From: Pseudomonas inefficax
GTDB taxonomy: Bacteria; Pseudomonadota; Gammaproteobacteria; Pseudomonadales; Pseudomonadaceae
Direction: 5' to 3'
Length of the DNA stretch: 64,000 nt
Assembly: GCF_900277125.1 (NCBI RefSeq)
Contig: NZ_OPYN01000070.1
Location: 186,212-250,211 of the forward strand
Positions 27,565-34,711 of the stretch are shown here, piece after piece (within the stretch, counting starts at the first letter, position 1; each line of letters begins with the position of its first letter). The position numbers were made by a program, and so were the translations under genes. The notes under the pieces are model-generated. The model worked only from the letters and a program-made list of their open reading frames with translations. It ran no database searches and was not told the origin of the DNA.

Positions 27565-28329
27565 ATGCTGTCACCGCTCAATGGCGCGGTCGGCAGCATC
27601 ACGGGCGCCGCATCCGAACTGGAGAACATCCCATTTGTCGGACCCGAGGCTGGGGAAAAGCTGGGGCGCATCGTGCGTAGTATCAATGTGGCCCAGTCTC
27701 AGGTGGGGCAAGTGGCGTCAATGTATAGCCGAGTCGTCACCGGCGCCGCCCAGGTGCAGGAGCGCATTGGCACATTCAAGACGATGGCAGCCAAGGTCAC
27801 GGCTGAGGCTGGGCGCGTGGCGGGGCTGGTGAGCCCGTCGCTGGCCAACATTCTGCCCACGGGCGGGCTGCTGGGCTCGGCTACGCCACTGCCCGAGGCG
27901 GTCGCGCCGTTTCCCCACCTGCTGATCATCCAGCCGCACGACCCCAAGCTGCAGCCGTACTACTTCAACCTAGATACAGCGCCCTTTGACGAGCTGCGCC
28001 GGCAGGCGTCGTTCCGCTGGGCCGGCCAGGAACGCCTGCGCCGCAGTGTGGCGCAGCAAGCCGTTGGCCTGGGTGAGGAAAAGATAACGCTCAAGGGTGC
28101 GATCTTCCCGCACCACAAGGGCGGCATTAAGCAGCTGACCGTGCTGCGCAGCATCGGCCGCAACCTGCAGGCGCTGAAGCTGGTCACGGGCTACGGCGAG
28201 GTACTGGGCGACTGGTGCCTGGTGAGCGTGGAGGAAGAACAGGGTCACCTGCTGGCAGGTGGCATCCCCCGGAAACAAGGGTTCACCCTGGAGTTTGTGA
28301 GCTATGGCAACGATCTGCAGAACGTCTAG
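27565..28329 (+). CDS. Phage tail protein, gpU-like (possibly 5'-truncated)
   Basis: The C-terminal part (about residues 110-254) matches the P2 gpU type: APFDELRRQASFRWAGQERL, GLGEEKITLKGAIFP and YGEVLGDWCLVSVEEEQ. gpU proteins sit at the tail terminus in myophages and R-type pyocins. About 110 extra N-terminal residues (VGSITGAASELENIPFVGPE...) look like a helical segment of another tail protein or a family-specific extension. No ribosome-binding site precedes the ATG, and the gene abuts prtN head to head, so the start may mark a deletion junction. Overlaps gene X. Confidence 0.75.
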   Translation: MLSPLNGAVGSITGAASELENIPFVGPEAGEKLGRIVRSINVAQSQVGQVASMYSRVVTGAAQVQERIGTFKTMAAKVTAEAGRVAGLVSPSLANILPTGGLLGSATPLPEAVAPFPHLLIIQPHDPKLQPYYFNLDTAPFDELRRQASFRWAGQERLRRSVAQQAVGLGEEKITLKGAIFPHHKGGIKQLTVLRSIGRNLQALKLVTGYGEVLGDWCLVSVEEEQGHLLAGGIPRKQGFTLEFVSYGNDLQNV

Positions 28330-28513
28330 CGGGGATTTGTTGGATGTGATCTGCCAGCACCATTACGGGCACCTCAATGGCACCGTCGAGGCGGTGCTGG
28401 AGGCCAACCCAGACTTGGCCAGGGAGGTGCAGCCGTACCGCGCTGGCCTGCTGATCCAGTTGCCCGACCTTTCGGCGCCGGCGGTGGAGCTGCTGCAGCT
28501 GTTCGACCGATAA
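28304..28513 (+). CDS. Phage tail protein X (gpX-like)
   Basis: A 69-aa LysM-like tail protein: SSGDLLDVICQHHYGHLNGTVEAVLEANPDLA ... GLLIQLPDL, the pattern of P2 gpX. It overlaps the gpU gene by 26 bases and precedes gene D, the U-X-D order of P2-like phages and R pyocins. Confidence 0.88.
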   Translation: MATICRTSSGDLLDVICQHHYGHLNGTVEAVLEANPDLAREVQPYRAGLLIQLPDLSAPAVELLQLFDR

Positions 28514-28534
28514 CCCCGCGTTACGCGTAACGAG

Positions 28535-28556
28535 CCCCGCCCTGTGCGGGGTTTTT
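28535..28556 (+). terminator. Terminator-like hairpin after tail gene X
   Basis: CCCCGC (28535-28540), loop CCTGT, GCGGGG (28546-28551), then TTTTT. It lies between tail genes X and D, so may attenuate rather than end tail transcription. Confidence 0.75.
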
Positions 28557-28572
28557 CATTTCTGGAGCAAGC

Positions 28573-29618
28573 ATGAAACCGACGTACCGTATCGTCGCGG
28601 ATGGCAAAGACATTACCGCGCTGATCAATGACCGCCTGTTGCTGCTGCGGATATCGGACAAGCCCGGCATGGAGTCGGACGAGTTCGAGCTGCGGATTGA
28701 CGATCGCGACCAGGCTGTCGCGCTTCCTGGGCGTGGCGGCCGGGTGGAGGTGCTGCTGGGCTATGAGGGCCAGCCCCTTAAACGCATGGGCGCCTTTACC
28801 GTGGATGAGGTGCAGCTGTCCGGCCCGCCGGACACCATGACCATTCGCGGCAAGGCCAGCGACATGCGCGGCAGCGGCAAGACCGTGCGCAGCGGCAGCT
28901 GGGAAAACGTGCCGCTGTCACAGATCGTCAACGATGTGGCCAAGCGCAACGGCTGGGAGCCGGTGTGCCCGGTGACCACCAAGATTGAGCGCGTCGACCA
29001 GCGCAACGAGTCGGACTTCAACTTCGTAACGCGCCTGGCCAAGCAGTACGACAGCACCGCCAAAGTGGCTGAGGGCAAGCTGCTGGTCATGCCCCGGCAG
29101 GGCGGAAAAAGCATCAGCGGCAAGACCCTGCTGGTCGTTACCATCAACAAAACCGAGGTCGAGCGCTACCAATTCCGCCTCGGGGATCGCGGCGCGCAAA
29201 AAGCTGTGCGGACCCAGCACCAGGACAAGAAAACCGGCGCGCTGCAGGTGGTCCAGCTGGACAACGACGAGGCCCCCGACGGCCTGCCCCGGTGCATACC
29301 GACCGCCATATCTATCCCGACAAGACTGCCGCCGAGCAGGCCGCCAAGGCGCGCTTGGCGGCGTTCAACCGCAGCACCGCCGGTGTGCGCCTGGAAATGG
29401 CCGGGCGTACTGACCTGTTTGCCGAACGCACGATCAACGCCCAGGGCTTCAAGGTCGGCCTGGATGGCGAGTACTTGGTGGACAGCGTCGAGCAGGTATT
29501 CACCGCCAGCGGCTGGACTACCACCGTGGAGTGCAACGGCGGCAAGAAGGGCAAGGCCAAGGCCTCGGGCAAAAAGAAGAAAGACGACAACAAGCCGCTC
29601 AGGGTTGAGCAGCTGTAG
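28573..29618 (+). pseudogene. Phage late control protein gpD-like, frameshifted
   Basis: Starts MKPTYRIVADGKDITALINDRLLLLRISD, followed by the D-protein core ESDEFELRIDDRDQ, GRVEVLLGYEG and NESDFNFVTRLAKQYD. The frame is lost near 29287 in GGCCTGCCCCGGTG, where one C seems missing; the next frame resumes HTDRHIYPDKTAAEQAAKARL and runs to the stop at 29618. The joined product (about 348 aa) has the length of P2-like gpD, a tail tip/baseplate component. One indel in a C run could be a sequencing error; as read the gene is broken. Confidence 0.85.
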
Positions 29619-29654
29619 TCCTAAAGCCGCACGCGGCAGCAATTGGAGAAATGA

Positions 29655-30206
29655 ATGGCTATCTCAGTACAACAGCTACAAAAGATCTACCCGAACGCCG
29701 GCCCGAAAGCCGGCGTTTTTGTTCCCGGCCTCAACGCCACCATGGGTAAGTTCGCCATCATCACACGCCTGCGTATGGCTGCCTTCCTCGCCCAGATAGG
29801 GCATGAGTCGGGCCAGCTGCAATACGTGCGTGAGCTTGGCAATGACAGGTACCTGTCGAAGTACGACACCGGGCGTCTGGCCCAGCGTCTGGGCAACACG
29901 CCTGACGCAGATGGAGATGGCCAGTTCTTTCGAGGTCGTGGCCTCATCCAGGTAACAGGCCTCTTCAACTACGAAGCCTGCAGCGAGGCTCTGTTCGGTG
30001 ACAGCCGTCTGCTCAATACACCGGAGCTGCTCGAGCATCCAGTCTATGCATCGATGTCGGCCGGCTGGTTCTGGCAGAAGGAGGGGCTTAACAGCCTGAC
30101 CGACAAGGGCGACATGCTGGCCATCACGAAGCGGATCAACGGCGGTACCAACGGCCTGGATGATCGCATGGCCATCTACAAGCGAGCCCTTGAGGTGCTG
30201 CAGTGA
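29655..30206 (+). CDS. Endolysin, glycoside hydrolase family 19
   Basis: A 183-aa chitinase-like muramidase of the type used by Pseudomonas phages and pyocins. The catalytic Glu is in LAQIGHESGQL (Glu51), a second conserved segment is FRGRGLIQVTGLFNYEACSE, and INGGTNGLDDRMAIYKRAL closes the fold. No signal peptide is present, so it would need a holin, which is not recognisable in the window. GGAG lies 5 bases before the start. Its stop overlaps the GTG of the i-spanin gene. Confidence 0.92.
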   Translation: MAISVQQLQKIYPNAGPKAGVFVPGLNATMGKFAIITRLRMAAFLAQIGHESGQLQYVRELGNDRYLSKYDTGRLAQRLGNTPDADGDGQFFRGRGLIQVTGLFNYEACSEALFGDSRLLNTPELLEHPVYASMSAGWFWQKEGLNSLTDKGDMLAITKRINGGTNGLDDRMAIYKRALEVLQ

Positions 30207-30763
30207 CCGCCTGGGGCGGTCGCCTGATCGCCGCGGTGACCTTGGCGCTCGCTTGTGCCATCGGCGCCCGGGCAGCCTGGGTATGGCAGGTGAACGTATA
30301 CGGAAGGCAGCTCGCCGAGCAGGCTGACGACTACCGCAACCAGCTGGCGGAGAAGGATCGCCTGCACGGCCGTGAACGTGAGGAGGCTGCTGCGGCTGCG
30401 CTCAACCAACTGGCAGAGCAGCAGGATGCGCGCCGCGCCCTGGAGGCTCGCCTGCAGGATCAGAACAACACGCACTGGAAGGAAATGAACGATGTTCAAA
30501 AAGCTCAGGCTCGTCTGCGTGACCGGCTTGCTACCGCTGATCTGCGGCTGTCAGTCCTTGTCGACACCGGAGCCCTTACCGCCCAGGGTTGTGACCGTGG
30601 GATGCGAGAAGCCGCCGGCTCCGGAGGCGTGGTACATGGCGCCGTACGCGCCCAACTTGACCGAGCGCATGCTCAACGAATTGTCGCCATCACCGATGAA
30701 GGCGACCAGGGACTGATTGCGTTGCAGGCCTGCCAGGCCTACGTCCGCGAAGTCACCAAGTGA
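30203..30763 (+). CDS. i-spanin, Rz-like
   Basis: A 186-aa inner-membrane spanin: N-terminal helix LIAAVTLALACAIGARAAWVW, then a long periplasmic coiled coil rich in Ala, Glu and Gln (EKDRLHGREREEAAAAALNQ...). With the o-spanin it would fuse the two membranes in the last lysis step. The GTG at 30203 overlaps the endolysin stop (GTGA). The C-terminus (AITDEGDQGLIALQACQAYV) is the usual Rz end. Confidence 0.88.
   Translation: MTAWGGRLIAAVTLALACAIGARAAWVWQVNVYGRQLAEQADDYRNQLAEKDRLHGREREEAAAAALNQLAEQQDARRALEARLQDQNNTHWKEMNDVQKAQARLRDRLATADLRLSVLVDTGALTAQGCDRGMREAAGSGGVVHGAVRAQLDRAHAQRIVAITDEGDQGLIALQACQAYVREVTK
30492..30716 (+). CDS. o-spanin, Rz1-like lipoprotein, nested in Rz
   Basis: A 74-aa lipoprotein wholly inside the Rz gene in another frame. 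MFKKLRLVCVTGLLPLICGC ends in a lipobox with Cys20, followed by a short Pro-rich segment (STPEPLPPRVVTVGCEKPPAP), as in Rz1 proteins. AAGGAAATGAACG just upstream offers a Shine-Dalgarno. Complete nesting is the classic spanin arrangement. Confidence 0.88.
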   Translation: MFKKLRLVCVTGLLPLICGCQSLSTPEPLPPRVVTVGCEKPPAPEAWYMAPYAPNLTERMLNELSPSPMKATRD

Positions 30764-30881
30764 AAAGAGGCGAGCCGGGTGGATGCGCCAACATCCAGCC
30801 CGGTCCGCCGAACCCGCAGACCCTTCCTGCAAGTCCAGCCGTGGCCTCTGCCTTGTGCACAAAGCGCGGCGAGCCTAACAC

Positions 30882-30897
30882 CTGTTTATCCATACAG
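30882..30897 (+). promoter_or_regulatory. LexA (SOS) box upstream of the Dam-like methylase
   Basis: CTGTTTATCCATACAG fits CTG-N10-CAG with an AT-rich centre, ending 17 bases before the methylase ATG. The box before umuD in the same element is placed almost identically. Confidence 0.7.
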
Positions 30898-30914
30898 TAA
30901 AGACTTGCATACCT

Positions 30915-31709
30915 ATGACCTCTCCAATCATCCCCTGGATGGGTGGCAAACGCCGCCTGGCCGACCGCTTGATCCCTCTCTTCCCCCCTCATGAATGCTA
31001 TGTCGAAGTCTTCGCCGGCGGAGCCGCGTTGTACTTCATGCGTCCCCAGCCAGCTCCTGTGGAGGTGCTGAACGATCTCAACGGTGACCTGGTCACCCTT
31101 TACCGCGTTGTGCAGAACCACTTGGAGGAGTTCGTGCGCCAGTTCAAGTGGGCGCTCAGTTCCCGTCAGGTCTTCGAGTGGCAGAAGATGACGCGCCCCG
31201 AGACCCTGACCGACATCCAGCGTGCTGCCCGGTTCTTCTATCTCCAGCAGCACGCTTTCGGTGGCAAAGTCACCGGGCAAACGTTCGGTACCGCAACCAC
31301 CGGGCCGGCCATCAATCTGTTGCGTATCGAGGAGAACCTATCCGCCGCGTGGCAACGACTCGCCGGCACATACGTCGAGAACCTGTCTTGGCTTGCTTGC
31401 GCCGAGCGCTACGATCGAGCGCACACGTTCTTCTACATGGACCCGCCTTATTGGCAGACCGCCGGCTATGGCGTCGATTTCCCCTTCGAGGAATACGAGC
31501 GCATGGCGGAATTCATGCGCCGCTGCAAGGGCAAGGTGATGGTCAGCATCAACGACCACCCGGACATCCGGCGTGCGTTTGATGGCTTCCACTTCGAATG
31601 TCTGGATATTCGCTATACCAACACAAACCAGCGACAGGGTAAGGCGGAGGTTACCGGAGAATTGGTAATCATGAATTGGCAGCCGTCAGTGTTGGAGCAA
31701 CTTTTCTAG
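30915..31709 (+). CDS. DNA adenine methylase, Dam/D12 class
   Basis: A 264-aa N6-adenine methyltransferase of the alpha (D12) class. IIPWMGGKRRLADRLIPLFP and YVEVFAGGAALYF form the AdoMet-binding N-terminus, and the catalytic DPPY is in FFYMDPPYWQTAGYG. The target is probably short (GATC-like for this class), but specificity cannot be read from sequence. No restriction gene is adjacent, so it looks like an orphan phage methylase. A LexA box sits 17 bases upstream of the start, and no Shine-Dalgarno is evident. Confidence 0.9.
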   Translation: MTSPIIPWMGGKRRLADRLIPLFPPHECYVEVFAGGAALYFMRPQPAPVEVLNDLNGDLVTLYRVVQNHLEEFVRQFKWALSSRQVFEWQKMTRPETLTDIQRAARFFYLQQHAFGGKVTGQTFGTATTGPAINLLRIEENLSAAWQRLAGTYVENLSWLACAERYDRAHTFFYMDPPYWQTAGYGVDFPFEEYERMAEFMRRCKGKVMVSINDHPDIRRAFDGFHFECLDIRYTNTNQRQGKAEVTGELVIMNWQPSVLEQLF

Positions 31710-32134
31710 TTCTAGTAATTGAAGCCATCGCACAACCTCGATGCAGAAAATAATAAGCAGGTTAAAGGTCGACATACTTTCTCCAAGATGAGCGCAAGCG
31801 CTCAGCGGCTGTGTGAGATGGCTTCGATTCCACGTTGGTAGCGAATTTAATCCGAGTCTTTTGAATGTTGTCAACAATTCTTTTTCGTTTGGTCGCGAGG
31901 GGTGGCTCCCTGTCCGGGGCCCGTGGGCAGTGGGCTGCGTGCGCTTTTGCGTTTTTGCGTAAAAGCGTTTTTGTTCTTTTGAACGTCGGGCCGAAGTGTA
32001 GATTTCTACATTTGTAGATTTGTTGATTTCTTTATTTAAAGATTTCTTTAGCTAAACTCCTCGCTGGTGGCTGGGGCAGTTCCTTAACTTTAGCCGCTAA
32101 AAATTGCTGTTCCCGGCGTTAGCTTTGGGGCTTT
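31710..32134. other. AT-rich spacer with palindromes, no gene seen
   Basis: About 425 bases without a convincing coding frame between the methylase and SRAP. It contains CGCTTTT...AAAAGCG (31942-31948 / 31961-31967), the palindrome TGTAGATTTCTACA (31997-32010) followed by TTTGTAGATTT, and tandem GATTTCTTTA-like repeats to about 32055. These could be regulator-binding sites or a terminator region. Confidence 0.5.
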
Positions 32135-32824
32135 TCAACTCGAAGGTAATATCAGTTCAGCCCCCTGATTACGGACATTGCCCACCTCCTTGCTTACGGC
32201 GTGCCACCTAAAATCGCCAGCGACTCGACAACCCATTCGTACTATCTCTTCAGCGCGCTCGGTCGAGGTAGATGGCGAGATCCACTCACATGCAACTTCT
32301 GGTGTGAGCACAAGAGGTTTTCGGTCGTGTATATCGAGTAGGCCCTGATCGGCAGCTGCTGTAATGATCACAAATCCGTCTCGCTCATCCGGCTCTACGC
32401 CCTGGTGCACCTCAGCAAGCGCCGCAAAAAAGAGCGGCTCCCCCTCGGCGCTGGTGATGTAGTAGGGCTGTTTACGTTTCGGGTCTGTTGGATCGGGTAC
32501 CCATTCAAACCATCCATTCGCCGGAGCCAAAGCCCGGCCCCTTGGCCACAAGCTTTTGAAAAAATTCCCCGTCACCACCGTCTCGGCCCGAGCATTGATC
32601 GGAGCTGGACGCTTCCCCTTCGCCCAAAATGGTGCCCATCCCCACTTCACGCGATCAACGTACAACCCATCCCCAGCCTGGCGAATGATCTCGACTCGCG
32701 TCGACGGCGCTACGTTGTAGCGACCAATCGGCTCATGGTCATAGCCGTTGATTACCACCAGGTCCAGCGATAGCTGCCGCAGGTAGTGATCCATCGACTC
32801 GTAGATCGAGTACCGTCCACACAT
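32135..32824 (-). CDS. SRAP-family abasic-site processing protein (YedK/HMCES-like)
   Basis: SRAP proteins form a thiazolidine DNA-protein cross-link with abasic sites in single-stranded DNA and protect them. The 229-aa product has the essential Cys2 (MCGRYSIYE), INARAET, the substrate pocket LAPANGWFEWV, and the active-site His in DIHDRKPLVLTP. It is divergent from umuD across a 101-bp gap with a LexA box, so it is very likely SOS-induced together with umuDC. GAGAGG upstream of the ATG supports the start. Confidence 0.95.
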   Translation of the reverse strand: MCGRYSIYESMDHYLRQLSLDLVVINGYDHEPIGRYNVAPSTRVEIIRQAGDGLYVDRVKWGWAPFWAKGKRPAPINARAETVVTGNFFKSLWPRGRALAPANGWFEWVPDPTDPKRKQPYYITSAEGEPLFFAALAEVHQGVEPDERDGFVIITAAADQGLLDIHDRKPLVLTPEVACEWISPSTSTERAEEIVRMGCRVAGDFRWHAVSKEVGNVRNQGAELILPSS

Positions 32825-32889
32825 AACTACCTCTCGTCTGTCAGAAATTTCGCTGCCCAGGATTGACCGGGCGAACGATGCCGGATTTA

Positions 32890-32905
32890 CTGTATATACA
32901 TACAG
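32890..32905. promoter_or_regulatory. LexA (SOS) box between SRAP and umuD
   Basis: CTGTATATACATACAG, a near-perfect LexA operator (CTGT-N8-ACAG), 20 bases before the umuD ATG and 65 bases before the SRAP ATG. Confidence 0.92.
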
Positions 32906-32925
32906 TCTGCATCGGACCTTCCACC

Positions 32926-33354
32926 ATGACCATCACTTTTCTGGGTACGCCAACCGGCGGTACCGAACCGCTACCGCTGTACTCATTCCACGTGCCGGCA
33001 GGCTTCCCGTCGCCTGCAGCCGACCATCTGGAAGGTCATATTTCTCTTGATGAGTTGTTCGACCTTCGCGCGCCCCATGTGTATCTGGTGAAAGTCGAGG
33101 GCGACAGCATGCAAGGGGCGGGCATCTACTCTGGTGACCTGGTCATCGTAGACAGGGGGCGTGAGGCAGAGCACGGCGATATCGTCATTGCAGCTGTCAA
33201 CAGAGAGCCTATCTGCAAGCGGCTTCATCGCCGCGACGGAGTAGTCATCCTCAAATCCGAAAACCCGGCATATCCACCTCGGTACATCATGGAGGGCGAC
33301 GAGTTGGTCGTCTGGGGTGTGGTGCGGTATAGCGTGCGCGACCATGCGCAGTGA
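32926..33354 (+). CDS. umuD: UmuD-like self-cleaving SOS mutagenesis protein
   Basis: The 142-aa product is the S24 peptidase-like subunit of an error-prone polymerase V. Self-cleavage is expected at Ala25-Gly26 in FHVPAGFPSPAADHLEG. The catalytic Ser61 is in KVEGDSMQGAGI and Lys98 in EPICKRL. ATG 32926 lies just downstream of a LexA box; upstream in-frame codons overlap the operator and are unlikely. The gene overlaps umuC by 11 bases. Confidence 0.95.
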   Translation: MTITFLGTPTGGTEPLPLYSFHVPAGFPSPAADHLEGHISLDELFDLRAPHVYLVKVEGDSMQGAGIYSGDLVIVDRGREAEHGDIVIAAVNREPICKRLHRRDGVVILKSENPAYPPRYIMEGDELVVWGVVRYSVRDHAQ

Positions 33355-34618
33355 TCAGGTGTTCGCGCTTATCGACTGCAACTCGTTCTATGCGAGCTGT
33401 GAGCGTGTGTTCCGTCCGGATCTGGCCAAGACGCCCATCGTAGTGCTGAGCAACAACGACGGCTGCGTGATCGCACGCTCATACGATGCCAAGCCGTACG
33501 TGAAGATGGGCGAGCCTTACTTCCAGGCGAAGGAGAAACTTCGGCGGCACGGTATCGTGGCGTTCTCGTCGAACTATGCGCTGTATGGCGACATGAGCGA
33601 GCGGGTCATGTCCCTGATCGAGTCCATGGTGCCTGCGGCAGAGGTCTATTCGATCGATGAGTGCTTCGCCGATCTCACAGGCGTGGCGGGCAACCTCACC
33701 CAGTTCGGCCGGGACGTGCGCGCCAGGGTGCTGCGTTGCACAGGAATCCCCGTCGGTGTGGGCATTGCTCGGACCAAGACCTTGGCGAAGCTCGCCAACC
33801 ACACCGCAAAGCGTCTGCAGGCGCAGACCGGTGGGGTCGTCGACATCACTGACAACTTCAAGCGTGACTGGGTGCTTCGTAACACAGAGGTGAAAGAGGT
33901 GTGGGGCATCGGCCGTCGGATGACAGTGCATCTGGAACCCATGGGCATCCACACAGCGATGGATCTGGCCAAGGCAGATCCGAGGATGTTGCGAGACAAG
34001 TTCAATGTGGTGGTGGAGAAGACGGCGCGTGAACTCGCCGGCACGCCTTGCCTTGAACTGGATGAGGCAGATCCACCGAAGCAGGAAATCTGCTGCAGCC
34101 GGATGTTCGGCAAGCGTCTCACGGAGCTGGCACCGATTAAACAGGCAGTGGCCACTTACACGGGGCGGGCAGCCGAGAAGCTGCGTGCCCAAGGTTCGGT
34201 CTGCAAACGCATGCGAGTGAGCATCCGTACAGGGATGTTTAACCCGGAAGAGGCGCGCCACGCTCAAGGCGCGCTGGTTGAGCTGCCTTACCCGACCTGC
34301 GATACGCTTCTGATGACTCGACTAGCTGTCGATGCCGCAGCAAAGATTTTCCAGCCAGGATTTCGATATAGCAAAGCTGAGGTTTTGTTAATGGATTTAC
34401 GACAGCCTGGGGAGTTTACGGCGGATCTTTTCGCGCTTAAGCAATCGGTTTGCTGTGATCGGCTAATGAATGTGATGGATCGCATTAACAATCGTTGGGA
34501 AAGGGGGACGATGAGACCGGGCAGTGTGCCTACATCTCCTGATTGGGGGATGCGCAGAGAAATGTTGAGCCAGTCCTATACAACACGTATCGATCAGCTC
34601 TGGACTGTAAAATGCTGA
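33344..34618 (+). CDS. umuC: UmuC-like Y-family DNA polymerase subunit
   Basis: A 424-aa translesion polymerase subunit. The palm motifs are intact: FALIDCNSFYASCERVF with the first metal-binding Asp, and VYSIDECFADLTG with the catalytic Asp-Glu. The GIARTKTLAKLAN finger/thumb and the VKEVWGIGRRMT helix-hairpin-helix follow; the C-terminal little-finger domain is complete. Translationally coupled to umuD. Prophage umuDC operons raise mutagenesis during SOS. Confidence 0.95.
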   Translation: MRSDQVFALIDCNSFYASCERVFRPDLAKTPIVVLSNNDGCVIARSYDAKPYVKMGEPYFQAKEKLRRHGIVAFSSNYALYGDMSERVMSLIESMVPAAEVYSIDECFADLTGVAGNLTQFGRDVRARVLRCTGIPVGVGIARTKTLAKLANHTAKRLQAQTGGVVDITDNFKRDWVLRNTEVKEVWGIGRRMTVHLEPMGIHTAMDLAKADPRMLRDKFNVVVEKTARELAGTPCLELDEADPPKQEICCSRMFGKRLTELAPIKQAVATYTGRAAEKLRAQGSVCKRMRVSIRTGMFNPEEARHAQGALVELPYPTCDTLLMTRLAVDAAAKIFQPGFRYSKAEVLLMDLRQPGEFTADLFALKQSVCCDRLMNVMDRINNRWERGTMRPGSVPTSPDWGMRREMLSQSYTTRIDQLWTVKC

Positions 34619-34674
34619 ACCTGTCGGCGTAAGCTTGTGGAATAATTAAGCATAACTGCGGCGCGGCACCTACG

Positions 34675-34703
34675 GGGAGCGACATGAATTTAATGTCGCT
34701 CCC
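34675..34703. terminator. Terminator-like hairpin between umuC and the DUF262 gene
   Basis: GGGAGCGACAT (34675-34685), a 7-base loop, ATGTCGCTCCC (34693-34703): an 11-bp perfect stem in a convergent gap, but with only a short T run on either side. Confidence 0.6.
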
Positions 34704-34711
34704 GTTTGAAG

